Assembly: GCF_000717185.1 (NCBI RefSeq)
Contig: NZ_JNYE01000052.1
Span: 17,167-81,166 of the forward strand
Direction: 5' to 3'
DNA from: Kitasatospora phosalacinea
GTDB lineage: Bacteria > Actinomycetota > Actinomycetes > Streptomycetales > Streptomycetaceae
DNA: 64,000 bases
Position numbers and translations under genes: made by a program. This document shows, one piece after another, positions 33,688-41,036 of this stretch (its first letter is position 1; each line of letters opens with the position of its first letter). A model generated the notes under the pieces. That model did not search any database, was not told the DNA's origin, and saw only the letters and a list, made by a program, of their open reading frames with translations.

Positions 33688-35421
33688 TCAGGGGCGCGGG
33701 ATGTTGCGGAGGTTGGAGCGTGCCAGGTCGATCATCTTGCCGACGCCGCCGGTGAGGACGGTGCGGCCGGCGGCGAGGGCGAAGCCCTTGAGCTGGGCGG
33801 CGGTGATGTGCGGGGGGATGGAGAGGGCGTTGGGGTCGGTGACCACGTCGACGAGCGCGGGGCCGGGGCGGTCCAGGGCGTCGGCCAGGACCTCGCGGAC
33901 CTTCGCGGGGTCGGTGACCCGCTTGGCGGGGATGCCGCAGGCGCGGGCGATCGCCGCGTAGTCGACGTCGCCGTTGTCGATCTCGGACTCGGGGTAGCCG
34001 GAGACCAGCATCTCCAGCTTGATCATGCCGAGCGCCCCGTTGTTGAACACCACGGTCTTCACCGGCAGCCGGTACTTCGCCACGGTGAGCAGTTCGCCGA
34101 GCAGCATGCCGATCCCGCCGTCGCCGGACACCGACACCACCTGCCGCCCGGGGAAGGCGAGCTGGGCGCCGATCGCGTGCGGCAGGGCGTTGGCCATCGA
34201 GCCGTGCAGGAAGGAGCCGATGACCCGGCGGCGCCCGTTGGGGGTGAGGTAGCGGGCGGCCCAGACGTTGCACATGCCGGTGTCGACGGTGAAGACGGCG
34301 TCCTCGGCGGCGACCTCGTCGAGGACGGAGGCGACGTACTCGGGGTGGATCGGCCGGTGCTTCTCGATGTCCTTGGTGTAGGCGCCGACCACCGTCTCCA
34401 GGGCCTTGCAGTGCCGTTCCAGCATGCCGTCCAGGAAGCGGCGGTCGCCCTTGCGCTCCAGCAGCGGCAGCACGGCCCGCAGGGTGGCGGCGACGTCGCC
34501 GTGCACGGCGAGTTCCAGGGGGGTGCGGCGGCCGAGCCGGGTCGCGTCGTGGTCGACCTGGACGGTGCGGGCCTGCGGGAGGAAGGAGTCGTACGGGAAG
34601 TCGGTGCCCAGCAGCAGCACCAACTCGGCCTCGTGCAGGGCTTCGTGGCACGCGCCGTAGCCGAGCAGGCCGCTCATCCCGACGTCGTACGGGTTGTCGT
34701 ACTGCACCCACTCCTTGCCGCGCAGGGTGTGCCCGATCGGGGCGTTCAGCGTCTCGGCGAGGTGCATCAGCTCCTCGTGCGCGCCGCGGACGCCCGCGCC
34801 CGCGAAGACGGTGACGGTGCGGGCGGAGTTGAGGGCGTCGGCGAGGGCCTGGACCTGGGACCAGGGCGGGGCGGCGACGGCCTGCTCGGTGAGGAAGCTG
34901 CTGCTGCCGGTGGGGGCGGCGGCGGTGAGCGCGGCGACGTCGCCGGGGAAGACCAGCACCGCGACGCCGGGGGAGCCGAGCGCGTGCTGGACGCCGATCC
35001 GCAGCAGCCGGGGCAGCTGGGCGGGGTTGGAGAGCATCTCGCACCAGGAGCTGCAGTCGGTGAACACCCGTTCGGGGTGGGTCTCCTGGAAGAAGCCGGT
35101 GCCGATCTGTGCGGACGGGATGTGCGAGGCCAGGGCCAGTACGGGCACGCCGCTGCGCTGGGCGTCGTACAGGCCCTGGACCAGGTGGGTGTTGCCGGGG
35201 CCGCAGCTGCCCGCGCAGACGGCGAGGCGTCCGGTCAGTTCGGCCTCGGCGGCGGCCGCGAACGCCCCGGCCTCCTCGTTCCTGACGTGCACCCAGGAGA
35301 TGCCCTCGGCGCGGCGGATCGCGTCGACGACCGGGTTGAGGCTGTCGCCGACCACCCCGTAGACGCGTTCGACCCCGGCCTGCCGGAGCACCTCCACCAT
35401 CTGGTCGGCCACGCTGCCCAC
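33688..35421 (-). CDS. Thiamine-diphosphate-dependent pyruvate oxidase/dehydrogenase, PoxB-like
   Basis: A 577-aa ThDP enzyme with three domains. The Pyr domain has VHVRNEEAGAFAAAAEAELT with the conserved Glu. The central FAD/Rossmann-like domain has ARTVTVFAGAGVRGAHEELM. The PP domain has the ThDP signature SVSGDGGIGMLLGELLTVAK and VFNNGALGMIKLEM. Length and motifs match pyruvate:quinone oxidoreductase, giving acetate and CO2 with electrons to the membrane, though other acetolactate-synthase relatives share them. GTG or ATG start near 35421. Confidence 0.88.
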   Translation of the reverse strand: MGSVADQMVEVLRQAGVERVYGVVGDSLNPVVDAIRRAEGISWVHVRNEEAGAFAAAAEAELTGRLAVCAGSCGPGNTHLVQGLYDAQRSGVPVLALASHIPSAQIGTGFFQETHPERVFTDCSSWCEMLSNPAQLPRLLRIGVQHALGSPGVAVLVFPGDVAALTAAAPTGSSSFLTEQAVAAPPWSQVQALADALNSARTVTVFAGAGVRGAHEELMHLAETLNAPIGHTLRGKEWVQYDNPYDVGMSGLLGYGACHEALHEAELVLLLGTDFPYDSFLPQARTVQVDHDATRLGRRTPLELAVHGDVAATLRAVLPLLERKGDRRFLDGMLERHCKALETVVGAYTKDIEKHRPIHPEYVASVLDEVAAEDAVFTVDTGMCNVWAARYLTPNGRRRVIGSFLHGSMANALPHAIGAQLAFPGRQVVSVSGDGGIGMLLGELLTVAKYRLPVKTVVFNNGALGMIKLEMLVSGYPESEIDNGDVDYAAIARACGIPAKRVTDPAKVREVLADALDRPGPALVDVVTDPNALSIPPHITAAQLKGFALAAGRTVLTGGVGKMIDLARSNLRNIPRP

Positions 35422-35495
35422 GGGATCACCTCACGCCAGGAACCACCACCGAAACGGACATTCGCACCATAACGGCTCGGGTGTCCGGGTCGTGG

Positions 35496-35756
35496 CTACC
35501 GCCCGTCGACGGTCGCGCCGAGGGCCTCGCAGGCGCCGGTGGTGGAGTCGGTGAGCGGGCCGACCACCGGGTACTGGGCCAGGTCGCGGTGGCACAGCTC
35601 GGCGGTGGACGGCAGGGTGCCGTGGTAGCCGGTGTCCAGGCCCTGGGCCTGGCCGAGGCCGCCGGCCTGGGCGATCGGGGCGGCGGCCTGGGCGGGGGCC
35701 TGGGCGAGGGCGATCCCGGCCGCGGAGAGGACGGCGAGGGCGGTGAGCTTCTTCAT
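35496..35756 (-). CDS. Small secreted protein of unknown function
   Basis: An 86-aa protein with a clean Sec signal (MKKLTALAVLSAAGIALAQ, cleavage near AQAAA). The mature part of about 58 residues holds two Cys (ELCHRDL, GACEALG), a likely disulfide. A ribosome site (GGTGCAACGAGG region) lies upstream. No family is recognised. It sits downstream of the P450 terminator and is probably expressed alone. Confidence 0.7.
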   Translation of the reverse strand: MKKLTALAVLSAAGIALAQAPAQAAAPIAQAGGLGQAQGLDTGYHGTLPSTAELCHRDLAQYPVVGPLTDSTTGACEALGATVDGR

Positions 35757-35770
35757 GGCAGGTGCAACGA

Positions 35771-35817
35771 GGAGCGCCCCCGCCCGGTCACGAGGATTGA
35801 CCCGGCAGGGGCGCTCC
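35771..35817 (-). terminator. Terminator after the conservon P450 genes
   Basis: Inverted repeat GGAGCGCCCCCGCCCGG / CCCGGCAGGGGCGCTCC (one bulge, 13-nt loop) lies 24 nt beyond the last P450 stop, marking the end of the conservon operon. Confidence 0.75.
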
Positions 35818-35840
35818 GGACGCCGGATCCGGACGGCGGA

Positions 35841-37067
35841 TCAGGACAGCCGCACCCGCAGGCTGCTGACGCTGTTGCTGAGGAAGGAGGCGATCGGCCG
35901 CGGCGGCTCCCCGTCGGCGAGCCGCAGGCCGGGGAAGCGGGTGAACAGCTCGCGCAGCGCCGTCTCCGCCTCCAGCCGGGCCAGGACGGAGCCGATGCAG
36001 AAGTGCGGCCCGTGCCCGAGCGAGAGGTGCCGGACCGGGGAGCGGGTCAGGTCGAAGCGGTCCGGGTCCTCCCAGTGGCCGGGGTCGCGCCCGGCGGCCG
36101 CGTACGAGGCGAGGATGCCGTCGCCGGCGGGGATCACCACCTCGCCCAGGTCGATGTCCTCCAGTGCGTACCGCATCGGGAAGTGGCCGACGGGGGAGTC
36201 GCGGCGCAGGGTCTCCTCGACCACCGCGGACCACGGGACCTCGCCGCCGAGCACCAGCGCCAGCTGGTCGGGGTGGGCGAGCAGGGCGAGCACCGCGTTG
36301 GAGACCAGGTTGAGCGTGGTCTCGTGCCCGGCCACCACGAGCTGCAGCAGGATGCCGATCAGCTCCTCCTCGCTGAGCCGGTCCTGCTCCTCGCGGGCGG
36401 CGATCAGCGCGCTGGTCAGGTCGTCGGCGGGCGCGGCCCGCTTCTCGGCGACCAGGGCGGCCAGCAGCCCGCCCATGTCGCGGGCGGCGGCGGCCCCCGC
36501 CCCGGGCACGGCGGAGGAGCTGACCATGACGTCGGACAGCTCGTGCAGCCGGTCCTGCTGCTCGGCCCGCAGGCCCAGCAGTTCGCCGATCACGTCCATC
36601 GGCAGCGGGTAGGAGAACCGGCTCCGCAGGTCGACCGACCCGTCCGGTCCGACGGCCCCGGCGAGGTCGTCCAGCAGGCCGAGGACCCGCTGCCGGACGG
36701 CGGGGGCCAGCGCGTCGACCCGGCGCGGGGTGAGGGCCTGGCTGACCAGGCCGCGCAGCCGGCGGTGGTCGGCGCCGTCGGAGGTGGTCAGGCCGGGGAC
36801 GGTGACGAAGGTCATCAGCGGCCAGCCCTCGGGGAGCCGTCCTTCCCGGTACAGCGTCCAGTGCTCGGGGCCCTTGGCCACCCGCGGGTCGGCGAGCAGG
36901 TGCTGCAGGGTGTCGTGGTGGCTCACCGACCAGACCACCACCCCACCAGGGAGCTCAACCTGCGTCGCAGGTCCGCGAGCGCGGAGCCGCTGGTTCTCGG
37001 TGAGCTGGTCGGCTCCGGCGGGGTCGAGTCTGTAGGGGCAGACCCGGGCTGCGGCTGCGGCGTCCAT
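35841..37067 (-). CDS. Cytochrome P450, CYP154-like, in conservon
   Basis: A 408-aa class I P450. It has the I-helix oxygen-binding AGHETT (246-251), K-helix ExxR as ETLR (285-288), and heme loop LGHGPHFCIGSVLARLE with Cys357. The N-terminus CPYRLDPAGADQLTENQRL is typical of CYP154. The ATG at 37067 follows GAGAGGA. It is the last gene of the conservon and its first 145 bp overlap the end of the upstream P450. It needs ferredoxin and reductase from elsewhere; substrate unknown. Confidence 0.9.
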   Translation of the reverse strand: MDAAAAARVCPYRLDPAGADQLTENQRLRARGPATQVELPGGVVVWSVSHHDTLQHLLADPRVAKGPEHWTLYREGRLPEGWPLMTFVTVPGLTTSDGADHRRLRGLVSQALTPRRVDALAPAVRQRVLGLLDDLAGAVGPDGSVDLRSRFSYPLPMDVIGELLGLRAEQQDRLHELSDVMVSSSAVPGAGAAAARDMGGLLAALVAEKRAAPADDLTSALIAAREEQDRLSEEELIGILLQLVVAGHETTLNLVSNAVLALLAHPDQLALVLGGEVPWSAVVEETLRRDSPVGHFPMRYALEDIDLGEVVIPAGDGILASYAAAGRDPGHWEDPDRFDLTRSPVRHLSLGHGPHFCIGSVLARLEAETALRELFTRFPGLRLADGEPPRPIASFLSNSVSSLRVRLS

Positions 37068-38335
37068 GCGGTCCTCTCGGGCGGGGCGGGGCGGGGCGGG
37101 GTGAAGGAGCTGTACAGCACCGGCAGACTGGTCAGGGCGCGCGACCACGGGGACGGCCGCCAGGTCAACTCATGTGCCGGTACGGCTAGTTGGAGGTCCG
37201 GCAGGCAGTGCAGCAGGGTCTCGATCGAGGTCTCGACGATCAGCCGGGCCGGGTCCTTGGCCGGGCAGACGTGCCGCCCGGCGCCCCAGGCGAGGTGCGC
37301 CCGGTTGCCGCTGAGGCCCTCCGCGCCGTGCACCGAGGGGTCGTCGTTGGCGCCGGCCAGGCCGAGCACCAGCATGTCGCCGGCGCTGATGTACTGGCCG
37401 CCCAGCACGGTGTCCGAAGTCGCCCACCGGCCGGGGAAGTTCTGCACCGGCGGGTCGCGCCACAGCACCTCGTCGAGGGCGTCCGCGACGGTCGCCCGGC
37501 CGCCGGTCAGGCTGGTGCGGAAGCGGCGGTCGGTGAGCAGCAGGCGCACCGTGTTGCCGATCCAGTTGATGGTCGACTCGTTGCCCGCGACCAGCAGCAC
37601 CATCAGGTTGTGGACGACCTCCTCGTCGCTCAGCCCGGCGGGGTGGGCCAGCAGCCAGGACGTCAGGTCCTCGCCGGGCCGGGCGCGCCGCTGCCCGACC
37701 AGGGCCGCGAGCATGCTGCCGAACTCGGCGGCGGAGCGCTGCGCCTCCCCGCCGCTGTCCACCATGCCGGTGATCATCCCCAGCAGCCGCGGGCCGTCCT
37801 CCTCGGGCAGGTCCAGCAGCATGGTGAACACCAGCAGCGGCAGCCGCCGGGTGAACTGGGCGACCAGGTCGGCGGTGCCGTCCGGCCCCCAGCTCTCGAT
37901 CAGCGCCGTCGCCGCGGCCTCGGTGGTCTCCCGCAGCCACCGGTGGTCGATCCGGCCCAGGGCCTCGCCGACCGCGGTGCTCAGCCGGTGGTGCTCGGCG
38001 CCGTCCATGCTCTGCAGGGTGGGCCGCCACATGGTCATCGGCACCAGGGGCGAGTCGGCCCGCAGCCGCCCCTCCCGGGCCACCCGCCAGTGCCGCGAGT
38101 CCTTGGAGAACAGCTGCTCGTTGCGGGTGAGGTCGAGCATCTCCTGGTAGCCGATGACCAGCCAGCCCTCCACCCCGGGCTCCAGCTCGATCGGCGCGAC
38201 CGGGCCGTGCTCGGCGCGCAGCCGGGCGTACAGGCCGTGCGGGTCGTCGGAGACCGCCGTGCCGTACAGCGGAGCGGCGCCCGGGCGTCCGGCGTACGGG
38301 CAGCCACCGGACGCCAGGTGTTCGGGAACGGTCAT
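36923..38335 (-). CDS. Cytochrome P450, CYP157-like, lacking the ExxR motif
   Basis: A 470-aa P450. I-helix LLVAGNESTINW, heme loop WGAGRHVCPAKDPARL with Cys357. The K-helix reads ALDEVLWRDPP, so the normally invariant ExxR is ExxW (E289, W292). This change is known for the CYP157 family, which occurs in Streptomyces conservons. The start overlaps the GTPase stop as ATGA. The frame continues about 45 residues past the usual P450 end in a Pro/Ser-rich tail that overlaps the next P450 gene out of frame. Confidence 0.88.
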   Translation of the reverse strand: MTVPEHLASGGCPYAGRPGAAPLYGTAVSDDPHGLYARLRAEHGPVAPIELEPGVEGWLVIGYQEMLDLTRNEQLFSKDSRHWRVAREGRLRADSPLVPMTMWRPTLQSMDGAEHHRLSTAVGEALGRIDHRWLRETTEAAATALIESWGPDGTADLVAQFTRRLPLLVFTMLLDLPEEDGPRLLGMITGMVDSGGEAQRSAAEFGSMLAALVGQRRARPGEDLTSWLLAHPAGLSDEEVVHNLMVLLVAGNESTINWIGNTVRLLLTDRRFRTSLTGGRATVADALDEVLWRDPPVQNFPGRWATSDTVLGGQYISAGDMLVLGLAGANDDPSVHGAEGLSGNRAHLAWGAGRHVCPAKDPARLIVETSIETLLHCLPDLQLAVPAHELTWRPSPWSRALTSLPVLYSSFTPPRPAPPERTAWTPQPQPGSAPTDSTPPEPTSSPRTSGSALADLRRRLSSLVGWWSGR

Positions 38336-38928
38336 GACAACTCCAGGGCGCCGACCCGCAGGTGGTCGACGAAATCGATCAGCAGTCGGTGCGCGGCGTC
38401 CTCGTCGCGGACGTCGCAGGTGAGGATCGGCACGCCGGGCAGCAGGTCGAGCGCGGTCCGCAGCTCGGCCTCCGGGTGGGCGGGGGTGTCGGGGAAGACG
38501 TTGACCGCCACCGCGAACGGGATGCGCTGCTCCTCCAGCAGCCCGAGCACGTCGAAGGACTCCTCCAGGCGGCGGGCGTCGACCAGCGCGATCGCGCCCA
38601 GCGCCCCGCGCGACAGGTCCTCCCACAGCGGCCAGAAGCGCTGCTGCCCGGGCGTGCCGAACAGGTACAGCGCGAGCCGGTCGCTGAGCGTGATCCGGCC
38701 GAAGTCCAGCGCCACCGTGGTGGTCGCCTTGTGCGGACGCCCGGTCAGGTCGTCCACGCCCTCGCCGGCCGAGGTCATGGTCTCCTCGGTGCGCAGCGGG
38801 TCGATCTCGCTCAGCGCGCCGACCAGGGTGGTCTTGCCCACCCCGAACGGCCCGGTGACCAGGATCTTCACCGCGCCCTGCACGCTGGACGGCAGGTACG
38901 CGGGCTCAACGGAGCTGGCGGAGGCCAA
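38332..38928 (-). CDS. cvnD: Conservon small GTPase (CvnD)
   Basis: A 198-aa Ras/MglA-like G protein. P-loop GPFGVGKTTLVGALSE, switch region TTTVALDFGRI, G3 FGTPGQQRFW (GTP in place of DxxG) and AVNVFPD at the G4 position, as usual in this family. The ATG at 38928 overlaps the DUF742 gene by 23 bp. It probably cycles nucleotide at the membrane with CvnA-C to relay a signal to the two P450 genes or other targets. Confidence 0.92.
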   Translation of the reverse strand: MASASSVEPAYLPSSVQGAVKILVTGPFGVGKTTLVGALSEIDPLRTEETMTSAGEGVDDLTGRPHKATTTVALDFGRITLSDRLALYLFGTPGQQRFWPLWEDLSRGALGAIALVDARRLEESFDVLGLLEEQRIPFAVAVNVFPDTPAHPEAELRTALDLLPGVPILTCDVRDEDAAHRLLIDFVDHLRVGALELS

Positions 38929-39250
38929 CCAGCACCTCCTCGATCAGGGCGAGCGGCGCCCGCTCGGCCGGGCGGGCGGGCGGCAGCACCTGGACGGCGC
39001 CCAGTTCCCACAGGTCGCCGACCAGCACCTTCAGCACGCTGATCGGCAGCCCGAGGTGGGCCGCCACCTCGGCGACCGACAGCAGCTCCCGGCACATCTC
39101 CAGGACGGCCAGCTGCTCCCGGTTCACCACCATCGGGTCGACCGCGGCCCCCGGCACGGTCCGCAGCAGGCTCTCGAACTCCAGCACGTCCCGGTTGGCC
39201 CGGGTGCGCCCGCCGGTGATGACGTACGGGCGTACCGGCCCGCGGGTCAC
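38906..39250 (-). CDS. cvnC: Conservon DUF742 protein (CvnC)
   Basis: A 114-aa DUF742 protein. It starts MTRGPVRPYVITGGRTRANR, typical of the family, and has a winged-helix-like region (EVAAHLGLPISVLKVLVGDL). Its start overlaps the roadblock stop as ATGA. DUF742 proteins act with the roadblock protein and GTPase; some may bind DNA, but that is inference. Confidence 0.93.
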   Translation of the reverse strand: MTRGPVRPYVITGGRTRANRDVLEFESLLRTVPGAAVDPMVVNREQLAVLEMCRELLSVAEVAAHLGLPISVLKVLVGDLWELGAVQVLPPARPAERAPLALIEEVLVGLRQLR

Positions 39251-39654
39251 CGTTCCTCCCCGGCGGCCGCCCCTTGCCGGGGCGCGGCGGTCAGGTGCTC
39301 GCCGATCCGCCCGACCAGCATCTGCATCTGGTACGCCACCAGGCCCGCGTCGACCGACTCCCCGGCCACCACCGCCAGGTGCGCCCCGGCCCCGGCGGCG
39401 ACCACGAACAGGTAGCCGCCGCCGTACTCGATGACGATCTGCCGGGTGCTGCCGTCGCCGAAGCCGGTGGCCACGCCCCGGGACAGCGACTGCAGCCCGG
39501 AGCAGGCGGCGGCCAGCCGCTCGGCGTCGTCCCGGTCGATCCGGGGGCTGCGGCCGATCTCCAGACCGTCGTTGGACACCACGAGGGCGTGCCGGACCTC
39601 CGGTACGGAGACGATGTCGGCCAGCAGCCAGCCGAGGTCAGGGTTGGTCGTCAT
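39247..39654 (-). CDS. cvnB: Conservon roadblock/LC7 protein (CvnB)
   Basis: A 135-aa roadblock/LC7-fold protein (LGWLLADIVSVPEVRHALVV, SNDGLEIGRSPRI, QIVIEYGGGYLFVVAAGAGA). Roadblock proteins act as scaffolds or GTPase-activating partners for MglA-type GTPases. The gene overlaps the 3' end of cvnA by 17 bp. Confidence 0.93.
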   Translation of the reverse strand: MTTNPDLGWLLADIVSVPEVRHALVVSNDGLEIGRSPRIDRDDAERLAAACSGLQSLSRGVATGFGDGSTRQIVIEYGGGYLFVVAAGAGAHLAVVAGESVDAGLVAYQMQMLVGRIGEHLTAAPRQGAAAGEER

Positions 39655-40933
39655 GCGGTTCTCCCTGGGGGGAAGCGGGGAATACGTCGGGGCGGTCCGC
39701 GGCGGACCGCCGGTCCTGCTGGGCGGCGGTGCGGCCGTCAGCGGTGCCGCTCTGGAACAGCGACATGAAGGCCCGGGCCTCCTGGGCGGAGCGCGGCGAG
39801 ACCGTCGGCTCCTGGGGGAACGGGCGCTGCGGGGTGCCGCCCCGGCGGTTGCTCCGGCGCGGCAGGGGGCCGGCCTGCGGGGGGACCGCGGGCGGCGGGG
39901 TCGGACCGGTCCGGGGGGCGACCGGGCGGGTGGGCAGGGGGCCGGGCTCCTGGGGCGCGCGGCCCCGGGCGGCGGGCGGCCGGGGCGCGGGCGGCCGGGC
40001 GTGCGCTCCGGCGGGACGCGGCGACGGCAGGCCGTGCTGCGGCAGCGGGTCGGTGAGCAGCGCGTTCGGCAGCAGCACCACCACCCGCACGCCGCCGTAC
40101 GGGGACGGGGTGGAGTGCACGGTGACCCGGAAGCCGTACTGCCGGGCGAGCAGGCCGACCGCGGCCAGGCCCAGCTGCGGGACCTCGCCGATCCGGGAGA
40201 CCTCCAGCGAGCCGCCGCCGGCCAGCGCGGCGGCGGCCTTGGCGACCGTCACGTCGGTCATGCCGACGCCGCAGTCGTCGATCTCGATCACGGCGCCGTT
40301 GTGCACCGGCATCAGCGTGACGTACACCTGCGAGCTGGGCGGCGAGTAGCGGGTGGCGTTGTCCAGCAGTTCGGCGACCGCGTGGATCAGCGCCTCGGCG
40401 GCCGCGCCGAGCACCGCGGTGTCCGCCCGGTTGTGCACCACGACCCGCTGGAACGGCAGGATCCGGCCCTGGGCGCCGCGCACCACGTCCTCCAGCGGGA
40501 CGGGCTCGGGCCAGGTCCGGCCCGCGCGGGAGCCGCACAGCACGGCCAGGGTCTGCGCCAGGCGGGCCTGCTGGGCGGCGGCGTGGTCGGCCCGCAGCAG
40601 TCCGTCGAGCAGCACCGGGTCGTCGTGGGTGCGCTCCATCTCGTCCAGCCCGGCCTGCTGGTCGTGCGCCATCACCAGGATCCGGCGGGCCACGTTGAGG
40701 AAGGCCCGGCGGGTCGCCGCGTTCATCTCCTGCTCGTGCAGGGCGGCTTCGTCGCCCGCCCGGCGGTCGGCCAGCTCGGCCGCCAACTGCTCCCGGACGG
40801 TGGCGAGTTCGCGCTCGGTGCGGGCCAGCCGGGTGCGCAGGGTGCGGGTGACGGCACGGGAGCGGGCGGTGGCCGCGAGGGCGAGGAGGGCGAGCAATGC
40901 GGCTGCTGCCAAGCACCATTGAGTGGTCGTCAC
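39638..40933 (-). CDS. cvnA: Conservon sensor-kinase-like ATPase (CvnA)
   Basis: A 431-aa membrane protein: one N-terminal helix (WCLAAAALLALLALAATARS), a coiled-coil-like stretch (ARTERELATVREQLAAELAD), then a HATPase_c domain with N-box ELLDNATRYSPPSS and G1 box IEIDDCGVGM. There is no clear phosphoacceptor His box of the standard type. The C-terminal 130 residues are Pro/Arg-rich and disordered. It is the first gene of the conservon and likely senses the input. Confidence 0.9.
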   Translation of the reverse strand: MTTTQWCLAAAALLALLALAATARSRAVTRTLRTRLARTERELATVREQLAAELADRRAGDEAALHEQEMNAATRRAFLNVARRILVMAHDQQAGLDEMERTHDDPVLLDGLLRADHAAAQQARLAQTLAVLCGSRAGRTWPEPVPLEDVVRGAQGRILPFQRVVVHNRADTAVLGAAAEALIHAVAELLDNATRYSPPSSQVYVTLMPVHNGAVIEIDDCGVGMTDVTVAKAAAALAGGGSLEVSRIGEVPQLGLAAVGLLARQYGFRVTVHSTPSPYGGVRVVVLLPNALLTDPLPQHGLPSPRPAGAHARPPAPRPPAARGRAPQEPGPLPTRPVAPRTGPTPPPAVPPQAGPLPRRSNRRGGTPQRPFPQEPTVSPRSAQEARAFMSLFQSGTADGRTAAQQDRRSAADRPDVFPASPQGEPHDDQP

Positions 40934-41036
40934 ACGCGGAGTTTATGGTGGTGTTACTACTTGCGTATGAACGGTTCCAACTTCTGTCGTTCAGATTCCG
41001 TCAATTTCGGACAGGTCGGACAGTTCGTGCCCGGGC

